The notes beneath the pieces were generated by a model, which did no database searches, was not told the DNA's origin, and worked only from the letters and a program-made list of their open reading frames with translations. A stretch of 58,628 nt of DNA from an uncultured Saprospiraceae bacterium. Lineage in GTDB: Bacteria > Bacteroidota > Bacteroidia > Chitinophagales > Saprospiraceae. The stretch is taken from the NCBI GenBank assembly GCA_937928575.1, contig CALFWW010000191.1, forward strand, positions 1 through 58,628, written 5' to 3'. A program made the translations under genes and the position numbers. This document shows positions 20,089 through 28,736 of the stretch, in pieces (positions within the stretch are counted from its first letter, which is position 1; the number at the start of each line of letters is the position of its first letter).

Positions 20089-20652
20089 ATTACCATTCCC
20101 TTCGGTACTGTCAGACAAATTTTAGGTTATCGGTTTTGCAATAGAGCAGGGTTTCGTTTCTATCATTGATAGTTCAATTATTAAATTAGATGAATAAATT
20201 GTAGGATTATAAAAAACAAAGTAGGAGTATTCGCTTCTGAATTAACAAAAGGAGCCTGAGTCTACTTTTTTGAGTTATCGCCACGAATATTTGCGATAAT
20301 TCGATGAGAATGGTGTTCGTACATATTATAAACAAATGTCACACCAAAAAATTATTTGGCGATAAAGCGCTTGAAAATTGGGGTGAATTTACCACTGAAA
20401 ACTTAAATAGGGCTCGACTAAATTTTTATTTCAAATGAGAATAAGCTTGATAAAACATCACCCCCAATCTCAAGGTCAGCAAATCCTGCAGAAAATTTCT
20501 TTTATGATAAGCTTTCATTGCACTATCATTTTCCCTTATTTTCATAATTGCTTGATGATTTGACTTTTTAATTTTTTTTGTAAATGTAAATCCAACTTAG
20601 TAAACAGTCTATTCTTTTACTCAGACGTAATTATCTTTCGGTTAAAATTAGG
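20089..20652. other. Gene-free stretch with no recognisable content
   Basis: Between the foldback repeat and the broken membrane-protein gene I see no intact gene, RNA or clear terminator. Short plus-strand runs around 20290-20430 look faintly coding in two frames (for example NWGEFTTENLNRARLNF) but are interrupted by stops and have no recognisable homology, so decayed coding DNA is only a guess. Confidence 0.35.
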
Positions 20653-21057
20653 CTAATTATTTACCTTAAAGCATTGATAGAAAAAAACGAGAAGAATGAA
20701 AATTCCAATTAATCCATTTATGACTCCATTCCATAGATCCGTAGGAGAAGCTAAACGTAGGAGAAGCTAAAAAGGTGTAGATGAAATACTCAGCAATGAA
20801 AACTAAGCCAAGCATCAAAAAACGCGTAACTTTTTGATCTGATTGAAGTGCCTTATAAATAGGGAATGTAAAAAGAATGAAATACAAAATAGGCATAAAT
20901 AGAAACAGCCACAATAATAAAACAAGTCTTCTACGTTTTGGATGTTTCCAATTCCTATGAGTGCAAAATTCTGATTCTTGAACATCAACACCAGATAGAA
21001 AATCAGGTATTTGACTAACCAGAAGATGAAAATGTTTAAAATTGTAGGTTTAAGCAT
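20653..21057 (-). pseudogene. Broken small membrane-protein gene (frameshift plus 16-bp duplication)
   Basis: Two overlapping minus-strand frames join into one hydrophobic protein if two lesions are repaired. The first part (MLKPTILNIFIFWLVKYL...) runs to about 20922, where one missing T in a T-run (A-run 20919-20922 on the plus strand) shifts the frame to LLLWLFLFMPILYF. A tandem 16-bp duplication at 20740-20771 then shifts it again; without it the tail reads ASPTDLWNGVINGL and ends at the TAG at 20653-20655. Repairing both gives exactly 130 codons (129 residues) with about four membrane segments. Function is unknown. Confidence 0.75.
20740..20771. repeat. 16-bp tandem duplication inside the broken membrane-protein gene
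   Basis: CGTAGGAGAAGCTAAA occurs twice in a row (20740-20755 and 20756-20771). Its length is not a multiple of three, so it breaks the reading frame. Removing one unit restores a sensible hydrophobic C-terminus. Confidence 0.9.
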
Positions 21058-21170
21058 GAGTCATTGTTTCGTCCATTCCAGTATACTTTCCCCAAAGTCC
21101 CCAAAGGGACGACATAATCCAAAGAAGGGAGCATCCCTTCTTAATTCAGCATACCTTCGCTCAATCTCCT

Positions 21171-22625
21171 CTACTCAATCTGCCCCAAAGTAGCCACCAA
21201 ATACTTCCAAAACTTCTGCACCGAACTAATCTGAGCTTTCTCATCAGGCGAGTGCGCACCTCTAATGTTAGGTCCAAAAGAAATCATCTCCATATCCGGA
21301 TAATGGGTACCTAAAATTCCGCATTCCAGACCAGCATGACAAGCATTGACATCCGCTTCACCATCAAACATTTCCGTGTACAAATCACTCATCAATTTCA
21401 CAATATTAGAACCTGGTTTAGGTGTCCAGCCAGGGTAATCACCCTCTGCTGTAACGGTAGCGCCCATCATTTCAAAAACCGAGGTAATTGCATTCACTTC
21501 ATCGGTCTTTTCAGTATCGACGGAACTCCTGGTCAAACAAAGCACTTCATACTTTCCATTTTTCAACAATACCCTTGCCAAATTATTAGACGTCTGAACC
21601 AAGTCTTCAATATCAGGTGACATACGATAAATACCGTTGGGGCAAGCATAAATGGCGCGCAAAAGTTGATTTTGTAAATCAGTTGGTATGACCTCACTCA
21701 CCCCACTTTCCTCTGAAATTTCAAATTGAATTTCAGCATCCGTACTACCATATTCTTTTTTCAATATTTCAGAAAAGCTGGTTACTTTATTTTTCAATTC
21801 CGAAACTTTATTGTTAGGAATAGCAATTACTGCAAACGATTCTCTTGGAATTGCATTGCGAAGACTACCACCGTCTATAGAGTGAATTCGAATTCCTAAA
21901 CTTTTATTGGCATCAAACAAAAAACGATTCATTAACTTATTGGCATTGCCGCGTCCAAGATGTATGTCCATTCCAGAATGTCCACCGGTTAAACCTGTTA
22001 AGCTGATTTTAAAAGTGGCGTGATTTTCTGGTAATGCGATTGGTTGGTAGGTATCATATGCGGTCACATCAATTCCACCAGCACAACCAATCGTCAATTC
22101 GTGATCATCTTCTGTGTCTAAGTTCAACATGATTTTTCCATCCAGCAATCCTCCTTTTAAACCCATTGCACCGGTCATTCCTGTTTCTTCATCTATCGTG
22201 AATAACGCCTCGATAGGCGGGTGTGCAATATCCGTGGATTCCAAAACGGCCATGATTGCTGCGACACCGATTCCATTATCAGCCCCTAATGTAGTACCAT
22301 CTGCACGCACCCAATCTCCTTCGATCAACATTTTAATCCCTTCTGTTTCAAAATTAAAATTAGTATCCGCATTTTTTTGGTGAACCATGTCTAAGTGACT
22401 CTGCAAGACGACGGTTGTTCGACCTTCCATTCCTTTTGAAGCAGGTTTTTTAATAATGACATTACCGACTTCATCAACAATCGTTTCCAATCCTAATTTT
22501 TCTCCGAAATTTTTGGCGAAAGCAATTACCCGCTCTTCCTTTTTCGAAGGACGAGGTACTGCATTTAAATCTGCAAAATTTTTCCAAAGAGAAGCAGGTT
22601 GTAGTTGACGGATTGCTGTTGACAT
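21171..22625 (-). CDS. pepD: Aminoacyl-histidine dipeptidase (M20 family)
   Basis: This 484-residue cytoplasmic zinc peptidase is of the PepD type, which cleaves Xaa-His dipeptides and related substrates. The M20 metal and catalytic residues are in place: LQSHLDMV (His77 ligand, Asp79), TLGADNGIG (Asp116 ligand), IDEETGMTG (catalytic Glu146 and ligand Glu147), then LEAGIL-type CHAGLECGIL and a C-terminal GAHSPDEKAQI with the last His ligand. Length is as expected for PepD (~485). The gene is followed on the same strand by the decayed region and preceded by miaE 112 bases upstream. Confidence 0.95.
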   Translation of the reverse strand: MSTAIRQLQPASLWKNFADLNAVPRPSKKEERVIAFAKNFGEKLGLETIVDEVGNVIIKKPASKGMEGRTTVVLQSHLDMVHQKNADTNFNFETEGIKMLIEGDWVRADGTTLGADNGIGVAAIMAVLESTDIAHPPIEALFTIDEETGMTGAMGLKGGLLDGKIMLNLDTEDDHELTIGCAGGIDVTAYDTYQPIALPENHATFKISLTGLTGGHSGMDIHLGRGNANKLMNRFLFDANKSLGIRIHSIDGGSLRNAIPRESFAVIAIPNNKVSELKNKVTSFSEILKKEYGSTDAEIQFEISEESGVSEVIPTDLQNQLLRAIYACPNGIYRMSPDIEDLVQTSNNLARVLLKNGKYEVLCLTRSSVDTEKTDEVNAITSVFEMMGATVTAEGDYPGWTPKPGSNIVKLMSDLYTEMFDGEADVNACHAGLECGILGTHYPDMEMISFGPNIRGAHSPDEKAQISSVQKFWKYLVATLGQIE

Positions 22626-22737
22626 AAAAGGAATTTTAGCTTTAAAGATTTGTAAGAAAGTGTAATGTTGTAATTTTACTTATGCAAGTTTATCCTTGAA
22701 AGATCCTACATAAAATTTTCAATTTTCAATTTGTTGC

Positions 22738-23322
22738 TCAATGCAGTGCCGACCGAATCTCCAACCCTTCAATAGCTTCCGCTTCCTTCTCTATCCACCA
22801 TTCCAATCTTGAATAGACTTGTTCTTCAGGAAAATAATTTAACGCCATTTTTACAAAAATATGTCCATGTTTAGCTTCAGAAACCCAAAGCATTTTATAG
22901 AATTTTTGCAAATCAGGATCTTCCAATGATTCCGCAACTAGCCGAAATCTTTCAGCTCCACGTGTTTCTAAAACAGAGGCAATTAGTAAGCGATCCAAGA
23001 AACGTTCTTCTCGTCCGGAATGACATTGTTTGATTAGAGCTTTGACATATTTGTCTTCCCCAATCGAGTGTTGCAATTGAATGCCTTTACTTTCCATCAA
23101 CTGATAAACTTGTTGAAAGTGTTCCAATTCTTCCACTGCAGTTTCGATTAATTCAGGAAGTATCTCTGTTCTATCTGGATATTTAGCGACAAAACTCATG
23201 GCCATCGCAGAAGCTTTCCGCTCACAATCCGCATGGTCTTGAAGGAAAGCAGGAAAGTCTTTTAGCACTGCATCCAACCATTCTTTTTTGGAAGGTACAG
23301 CCAGATCTAGGTTCAATTTCAT
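22738..23322 (-). CDS. miaE: tRNA-(ms2io6A)-hydroxylase MiaE
   Basis: This 194-residue diiron enzyme hydroxylates the isopentenyl side chain of ms2i6A at position 37 of tRNAs. The ferritin-like helical bundle and its iron ligands are visible: an ADCERKASAMA helix, TAVEELEHFQQVY (E and ExxH), then RGAERFRLVAESL and SEAKHGHIFVKMAL (Glu and ExxH). Length fits the short bacterial form. The gene is transcribed on the same strand as pepD and lies 112 bases upstream of it. A hairpin terminator at 23386-23419 separates it from the DUF2335 gene. Confidence 0.93.
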   Translation of the reverse strand: MKLNLDLAVPSKKEWLDAVLKDFPAFLQDHADCERKASAMAMSFVAKYPDRTEILPELIETAVEELEHFQQVYQLMESKGIQLQHSIGEDKYVKALIKQCHSGREERFLDRLLIASVLETRGAERFRLVAESLEDPDLQKFYKMLWVSEAKHGHIFVKMALNYFPEEQVYSRLEWWIEKEAEAIEGLEIRSALH

Positions 23323-23385
23323 GTATGTTATTTTTGTTCAAATATAGAAAAAGGAATTGATAAGATGGTCTTCAAAAAAGGGCAT

Positions 23386-23419
23386 AAAAAAACCTCGAAT
23401 TAGTATCCGAGGTTTTTTT
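23386..23419. terminator. Bidirectional rho-independent terminator
   Basis: AAAAAAACCTCG and CGAGGTTTTTTT form a 12-bp stem with a 10-base loop. It follows the DUF2335 gene on the minus strand and would keep that transcript from running into miaE. Confidence 0.85.
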
Positions 23420-23462
23420 GAAAGAAATATCAAGCAATTTAAATTCCCACTTTAGTTAGGTC

Positions 23463-24067
23463 TTATTTTTTGCTATCATCAAGGTCTTTAAGATCATCTT
23501 CTCTATTATCTACTTTTCGTTTTCCCAATACAAATGCATAAACCACACCAATAATTGTAGTTCCTGCAATTATTCCCGCAACTGTCGGAGATCCATAAAC
23601 TCCCAATAACCCAGAAGTAATTAATCCCACAAGTGCAAGTATGAAACCAAAGGTTTGTCCTCTTTTGCTTTGACTAACTTGTTAATAATCTTACTTTCCA
23701 AGTTTTGTCTATGCTCAGTTTGTTTTTCAAAAGATTTTAAAATTCTTTCAGCGCCTCCTGGAATTATTTCCTCTATCTCTTTAAAATACCAAGCGGGAGG
23801 AAGAGGGCCTTCCCAATGAGTTGCACTTATGGTCAAACTCATGAAAGTCATGATAGATTTAGCTGCACTTTCTTGCTCTTCTTTGGGGAGTTTTAATATT
23901 ATTGGTTTTATTTCTTCGGGAAGCTCCTCAACTAAATCTGGTTCATCTTCTGATACCACTAATTCTTTACTATCGGAATCAGTTAATAATTCTTTAAGTT
24001 TTTGCCTATCAGTATCAGACAAACTCTTTATCTTTTCAAGTAGTTTTTCGACTTCTTTTTCTTTCAT
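23463..24067 (-). pseudogene. DUF2335 membrane protein, frameshifted
   Basis: The first 129 codons (from MKEKEVEKLLEKI) include the DUF2335 core GPLPPAWYFKEIEEIIPGGA and EKQTEHRQNLESK. The frame then needs a shift of one base near 23678-23690. Left unshifted it stops at 23621 in a short non-conserved tail. In the shifted frame it continues as QVSQSKRGQTFGFILALVGL, a second hydrophobic segment and a charged tail, ending at TAA 23463-23465. The second part is the usual membrane hairpin of DUF2335. The repaired protein has about 201 residues. One missing base, from a real mutation or a sequencing error, explains it; programmed frameshifting is less likely. It overlaps the upstream gene by 32 bases. 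Confidence 0.8.
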
Positions 24068-24488
24068 TAATCATTTTAATATTGGCTCTTCTTTTTCTAT
24101 TTGGCGAGGGATATTTGAATTGGTATTTTGATGCTAATGAAGAAACTTCTTTCAATTGTTTTGTGTATTCAATTAAGGCACGTTTATTATGCATTTGAGA
24201 CAAAAACAATTCTCGTTCAAGTTTATCTTGCTCAAATTTAAACTTTCTTTTCTCAATGCTCTTGAATTCTGAAGAATTTAAAAATTTTTGTAAACTAGTT
24301 TCTAGATCGTTTCCTAATACCCCCCAATCGTTCTTTAAAGCTTCAATGTCAGCTTGCTTATCTGTTTTATACATTTTAAAATCGAAAAAATTACCAAAAA
24401 TGCCCCATATGCTTCCAAATCCCAACCAAAAGTCTGGAATTTTGTAAAGCATAGAAGTCTTATATTTTTTACTTTTCGATGTTACCAT
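24036..24488 (-). CDS. Hypothetical protein, translationally coupled to the DUF2335 gene
   Basis: This is a 150-residue protein with one hydrophobic stretch near the N-terminus (PDFWLGFGSIWGIFGNFF) and then a long charged, probably coiled-coil region (about 60-115; EKRKFKFEQDKLERELF). The C-terminus is very basic. No domain is recognised. Its last 32 bases overlap the start of the DUF2335 gene, which suggests coupled translation and a shared role. The two genes form a separate unit ended by the terminator at 23386. Confidence 0.65.
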   Translation of the reverse strand: MVTSKSKKYKTSMLYKIPDFWLGFGSIWGIFGNFFDFKMYKTDKQADIEALKNDWGVLGNDLETSLQKFLNSSEFKSIEKRKFKFEQDKLERELFLSQMHNKRALIEYTKQLKEVSSLASKYQFKYPSPNRKRRANIKMINERKRSRKTT

Positions 24489-24643
24489 ATTTCTGAAAAT
24501 GAATATCTATCTTAAAAACAATATAACCAAATAAGAAGTTCAAAAATTGCTCCGCGCTTTGTCGAAATAACCAATTGTTACAATTTTTCACTAATAATTT
24601 TAGTAATTATTTTTTTAGTCTTAAAATAAAGTTTGAAAAATCA

Positions 24644-25675
24644 CTATATACTAGTGAAATGAACAATCTTCCCATTGTGTCTAAACTTTTTACGAGTTTC
24701 CTTTTCACCTAAATCCTTTTGATAATCTCTTTTTACTTTTTCAAAATGGGATTTTAATTTCTCGAGGTTAAGTTCACTATTATTTTCATTTGAAATGGCA
24801 TCGGTGATGTAGCCGTGCATCATGACTTCAAATTGTTTTTTGAAAAGGGTAGGGTGATTGAAAATTTCTGTACCCAACACTTTATTTCCGTTGACGACCA
24901 CCATACCTACAATATCATCTGTATAATCAAATTTGCCATCAAAATAACGGATGAACGCATCTCTCTTCTTGGTAAATTCTTCAGATTTTTCGAGCGCAGC
25001 ATAGGTGCTGGTTTTTGATTCTGCTTTATTCTTTTTGGTGACAGCACCAACAGCTGCCCATACCGCATCTTGATTACTGTACTTTACTTGTTCGCGCACT
25101 TCATTGGAAGCTACATTGACATATCCATTGAAAGCATAAATGTCTTTGGCTTTTTTGATTTTTTCATCTGTCTCTTCCACTTCCTCTTCATCCCTATATT
25201 GCCATCTTCCTTGTTCGACACAAAAAACAGGAATGTTTTGGATAGTCCCTGGTTTGATGACATAATTTTGTTCGATGACACGATCTTGTTTCCCACCCGT
25301 AATAACATCTCCTGAAATAATGATGATGGTATCTTTTGATTTATTATAAACTGTTACCTCATTAATCAGCCCATCGCTTACTGCACGTCCAAATTCCTTT
25401 TTCTCCATGATATTGAAGCCTTTAATTTGACCAATAGATTCTTTCAAATTTTTGAAACCGGCTAATTCAGAATGCTGCTCAATATGTGCTGCTGTTGCTG
25501 AAATCGGAAAAATACGAACATCTTCAAATGTAAGTGAATTGTTGGATGAGAGGTCAACTGAAAAAGGAACTTCCGATTTTGATGGAGTATTTGTAGTAGC
25601 GTTATCAGTGGGTTTATCGATATTGCAACTCCAGATGGAGATAGCGATCAATAAGGATAGTATTCTAAATTTCAT
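24644..25675 (-). CDS. ARPP-1 (DUF6569) domain lipoprotein
   Basis: This is a 343-residue lipoprotein with a signal peptide ending in a lipobox (ISIWSC). The mature part matches the ARPP-1 domain: LTFEDVRIFPI, then IIIISGDVITGGKQDRVI, then NIPVFCVEQGRWQYR and a long helical C-terminal half. The ARPP-1 name comes from comparative genomics of proteins found with ARG and rhodanese-phosphatase superfamily proteins; no enzymatic activity is established. Here it stands alone, with no such neighbour in view. It lies 155 bases downstream (in transcription direction) of nothing obvious and is divergent from the lysyl oxidase-like gene. Confidence 0.8.
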   Translation of the reverse strand: MKFRILSLLIAISIWSCNIDKPTDNATTNTPSKSEVPFSVDLSSNNSLTFEDVRIFPISATAAHIEQHSELAGFKNLKESIGQIKGFNIMEKKEFGRAVSDGLINEVTVYNKSKDTIIIISGDVITGGKQDRVIEQNYVIKPGTIQNIPVFCVEQGRWQYRDEEEVEETDEKIKKAKDIYAFNGYVNVASNEVREQVKYSNQDAVWAAVGAVTKKNKAESKTSTYAALEKSEEFTKKRDAFIRYFDGKFDYTDDIVGMVVVNGNKVLGTEIFNHPTLFKKQFEVMMHGYITDAISNENNSELNLEKLKSHFEKVKRDYQKDLGEKETRKKFRHNGKIVHFTSI

Positions 25676-25983
25676 ATTAAATAGTTTTAGTCTTTACAAG
25701 ATAACTATTTTTTTGCTCAAAAAATTTCACAAAATCATATTTTCATTATTTATTAAATACCATTTTAATGGTACATATAAGTGCCTGATTTCAAAATCTA
25801 AAAAGATATTTCAAACGTTTAGTATCTGATAAACTGACTGATTTTGTTAATAAAGCAACCATTAAGCAGCAATTATGAGACAGAAACATCATTGGAGTGG
25901 CTTTTAACCTGCTTTTTAAGTAATTTTATATGTCCCATAGGACCAAACAAATTTTTCCTCATTTCACGAACCATATCACAGTT

Positions 25984-28401
25984 ATGAATTTTAAATTTAT
26001 ACTATCTTTTTTCCTGTCTACTATTGTCTGTTTTCAACTCTTTGGCCAATGTAATGCTAACGAAACGGAAGTAGAATTTCATTTAACTACAGATAATTGG
26101 GGGTATGAAACCAGTTGGAGTATAACAGATGACAATGGAACGGTCTACGCGAGTGTACCGACAAATACTTACGGTAATTTAATGGAGTATGATACTGCTG
26201 TCTGTGTACCAAACGGATTATGTCTGACTTTTACGTTAAATGATGTTTTTGGTGATGGAATTGTACCGCCTGGTCATGCATTGGCGACCATTGATGGAGA
26301 CACCTTGTTATTTGCACAAGGAGATTTTGACAATTTCACGAATGCTACTTTTAATTGCCCGCCGGGATCTAGTTGTGGGACTTCAGAGGTAGTTGGTACG
26401 GGTGTGCACGCATCAGCTTTCGATGATTATTTCTACGAATTTACACCTCCTGAAAATGGTATTTATAATGTTACAACTTGTGATTTAGGAAATACTTGTG
26501 ATTCAAAAATATGGGTGTACAGTACTTGTGATGACATATTGGTGGACGAATCAAATATTGGGACACAAGCTTATAATGATAATGCGGATTGCGGATTGAA
26601 TGCCGAGTTAGATTTGTTTTTAATGGGTGGTGCACCGATTTATATTCGTATTGGAGACAATATGGATATGTGTAATAACATGCCAATTACATGGGCGCTT
26701 TCCTATGTCGGCCCGATATCTGGTTGTACCAATAATTTGGCTTGTAACTTCAATCCTTTAGCAACAGTAGATGATGGCAGCTGTTTGTCTCAAGGAGATC
26801 CAAATTGTCCGGATGGACCGGACCTCGTACTAGATCAAGAAGTTTTTGAAACATCTATTTACCTAGATACTTATTTTTCTTCTGCAAATAGTAATAATGA
26901 CAATTGCTTGGTGGAAGAACAATGTCTGCAGGGATACGGAAACAGAGATTTGATACGATTTACTACAACCATACATAATACAGGAGAATTGGATTACTAT
27001 TTAGGAGTTCCATCATTTGACAATCCATTGTTTACATGGGATAATTGCCACAATCACTGGCACTATGATGGGTATGCTGAATATCTCTTGTATGATGTGA
27101 GTGGTCAAAAAATTCCGATTGGATTTAAAAATGGGTTTTGTGTTATTGATTTAGAATGCCCAATGGGTATTACTCAACAATTCACTTGCAACAATATGGG
27201 TATTACTGCAGGATGCTCGGATACATACCATGCATTGCTAGAATGTCAATGGTTGGATGTGACCGATATTCCAGATGGAGCTTACACAATGGTTGCACGT
27301 ACCAATTGGGAAAATGAACCTGACTACAATGGTAGAATCGAAACAAACATTGTGAACAACTGGGCACAAGCGTGTATTGAAATAACCCGACCTAATGGTG
27401 TTATCCAGTTGTCGGTAGATGCTGATTGTGAACCTTTCACAGATTGTGCGGGAGAGCCTTATGGTTCTGCTCAGTTCGATTGTACAGGGATTTGTGGTGG
27501 AAGTGTCTTGATGGGAGATATCGATCAAGATGGTGATCAAACAATGACGGATGCACAAAGTTATGTGATTGATATTTTAGGAAATGACATTACGCCAACT
27601 TCTTGTAATGACTTAAATGCGGATGGTGAAATCACCGTTTATGATGCTGTCTTATTAAGCACCTGTAACTTGTATGGTGCAAATCACAATCATCCAACAA
27701 CAGGTGCACATGATCATTGTGTTTTCCCTGATGGGGTTGTAAGTATTTTTGATTCGACGTATTTGCACATTGATAATATTGATTATGACAATCAGCACAT
27801 CGATATTCATCTGAATACTTCTACAACCGATGTCGTTGCTTATCAATTTGCGATATCAGGTGTGACGATTCAGTCTGTTGAAAATTTAGTAGATGCTGAA
27901 AAATATCCGGTGATTCCTCAAGCAAATATTTCAGAAGGAATGGTGATTGGAATTTCTTTTCAAGATTCAACAATTACCAGAAATATTAATTCTCAACCAT
28001 TGGTGAGAGTTCATTACATGGCAGTTGATTCGGATAGTTTAGTATGTATTGATGCGGTTCATGAAGTAGTGAATTACAACTACGAACAAACCATCCCTAC
28101 TTTTGGACCTTGTATGGTTTTTGAAACACCAATCCTGGATAATGTAAATGAATTTGCCCAGATCAAAGTATCTGTTCAACCGAATCCATTTACGAATCAA
28201 ACTTTACTTCGCTTCCAAAATGACACCAACGAAAAGCATCGTTTGGAATTGACAGATATGTCAGGAAAGCAAGTGAGATTAATAGAAAATATCGAAGGCA
28301 CAGAATTGACCATCACAAGAAATAATTTGCCACAAGGTATTTACATGTATCGCTTGACAGGGGAAGAGAGGATCGCTACCGGGAAGTTGGTGGTGCAATA
28401 G
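25984..28401 (+). CDS. Secreted lysyl oxidase-like protein with dockerin-like and T9SS type A domains
   Basis: This is an exported protein of about 805 residues. I start at the ATG at 25984, where the signal peptide begins (MNFKFILSFFLSTIVCFQLF); an in-frame ATG at 25930 would add 18 residues. After a beta region and a PPC-like domain (about 125-240) comes a lysyl oxidase domain (about 315-500). It has the copper motif CHNHWHYDGYAEY (three His, as HxHxH in animal LOX), FKNGFCVID and CSDTYHALLECQWLDVTDI. The Lys (382) and Tyr (415) correspond to the two residues that form the lysine tyrosylquinone cofactor. A dockerin-like calcium-repeat domain (about 520-575; DIDQDGDQTMTDA, DLNADGEITVYDA) and a type A sorting domain (NPFTNQTLLRFQ to YMYRLTG) follow. 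Confidence 0.86.
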   Translation: MNFKFILSFFLSTIVCFQLFGQCNANETEVEFHLTTDNWGYETSWSITDDNGTVYASVPTNTYGNLMEYDTAVCVPNGLCLTFTLNDVFGDGIVPPGHALATIDGDTLLFAQGDFDNFTNATFNCPPGSSCGTSEVVGTGVHASAFDDYFYEFTPPENGIYNVTTCDLGNTCDSKIWVYSTCDDILVDESNIGTQAYNDNADCGLNAELDLFLMGGAPIYIRIGDNMDMCNNMPITWALSYVGPISGCTNNLACNFNPLATVDDGSCLSQGDPNCPDGPDLVLDQEVFETSIYLDTYFSSANSNNDNCLVEEQCLQGYGNRDLIRFTTTIHNTGELDYYLGVPSFDNPLFTWDNCHNHWHYDGYAEYLLYDVSGQKIPIGFKNGFCVIDLECPMGITQQFTCNNMGITAGCSDTYHALLECQWLDVTDIPDGAYTMVARTNWENEPDYNGRIETNIVNNWAQACIEITRPNGVIQLSVDADCEPFTDCAGEPYGSAQFDCTGICGGSVLMGDIDQDGDQTMTDAQSYVIDILGNDITPTSCNDLNADGEITVYDAVLLSTCNLYGANHNHPTTGAHDHCVFPDGVVSIFDSTYLHIDNIDYDNQHIDIHLNTSTTDVVAYQFAISGVTIQSVENLVDAEKYPVIPQANISEGMVIGISFQDSTITRNINSQPLVRVHYMAVDSDSLVCIDAVHEVVNYNYEQTIPTFGPCMVFETPILDNVNEFAQIKVSVQPNPFTNQTLLRFQNDTNEKHRLELTDMSGKQVRLIENIEGTELTITRNNLPQGIYMYRLTGEERIATGKLVVQ

Positions 28402-28407
28402 GACATA

Positions 28408-28480
28408 TGTAGGGTTGTAAAATGTAGGGTTGTAAAATGTTGAGTTGTAAAATGTGGAGTTGTAAAATGTGGAGTTAAAA
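28408..28480. repeat. 15-bp tandem repeat
   Basis: Four head-to-tail units of the form TGTrGrGTTGTAAAA (28408, 28423, 28438, 28453) and a shortened fifth (28468-28480, TGTGGAGTTAAAA) follow the stop of the lysyl oxidase-like gene by six bases. The units drift gradually towards the sequence of the adjacent palindrome. Confidence 0.88.
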
Positions 28481-28515
28481 TGTGGGGACGTAACATGTAA
28501 CGTCCCCACATTTTA
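28476..28515. terminator. 16-bp perfect palindrome, likely terminator
   Basis: TAAAATGTGGGGACGT (28476-28491) and ACGTCCCCACATTTTA (28500-28515) are perfect complements around an 8-base loop. A second CCCCACATTTTA and a T-tract follow at 28518-28535. It probably ends the lysyl oxidase-like transcript and may also act on the minus strand. Its left arm is continuous with the tandem repeat units. Confidence 0.7.
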
Positions 28516-28533
28516 TACCCCACATTTTATTTT

Positions 28534-28674
28534 TTATCCAAAACTACTGTACAATATAAAAAGTAGGATTAATAACACAACCATTGATACAATAACGATC
28601 ATCGTAATTTTTTTTCCTTCTTCAGCATGTTTTGCTTCTAACTGTCTTTTGCGTTTTGATTTTGCTTTTGCCAT
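28534..28674 (-). CDS. Small single-pass membrane protein (46 residues)
   Basis: A 47-codon frame begins at the ATG at 28674 and ends at TAA 28534-28536. It encodes a very basic N-terminus (MAKAKSKRKRQLEAKHAEEG) followed by one strong hydrophobic segment (ITMIVIVSMVVLLILLFILY) and a short tail. This is a typical positive-inside small membrane protein. It lies 62 bases downstream of the helicase start-to-end unit on the same strand (helicase stop at 28737). Function is unknown. Confidence 0.7.
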   Translation of the reverse strand: MAKAKSKRKRQLEAKHAEEGKKITMIVIVSMVVLLILLFILYSSFG

Positions 28675-28736
28675 GATTTCTATTTTGAGTTCAATGACTA
28701 AATTATAAAAATTAAAAGGATAAACAAATCTATTGT

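Noticed and set aside
20290..20430. Transposase-like remnants in the gene-free stretch
   Set aside because: Short coding-like runs are present but broken by stops and I recognise no family motif.
25930..25983. Upstream ATG of the lysyl oxidase-like gene
   Set aside because: A typical signal peptide starts at the ATG at 25984; the added 18 residues are polar and would hide it.
28408..28480. Short direct repeats as a CRISPR array
   Set aside because: Units of 15 bases are contiguous, with no spacers, and there are no cas genes.
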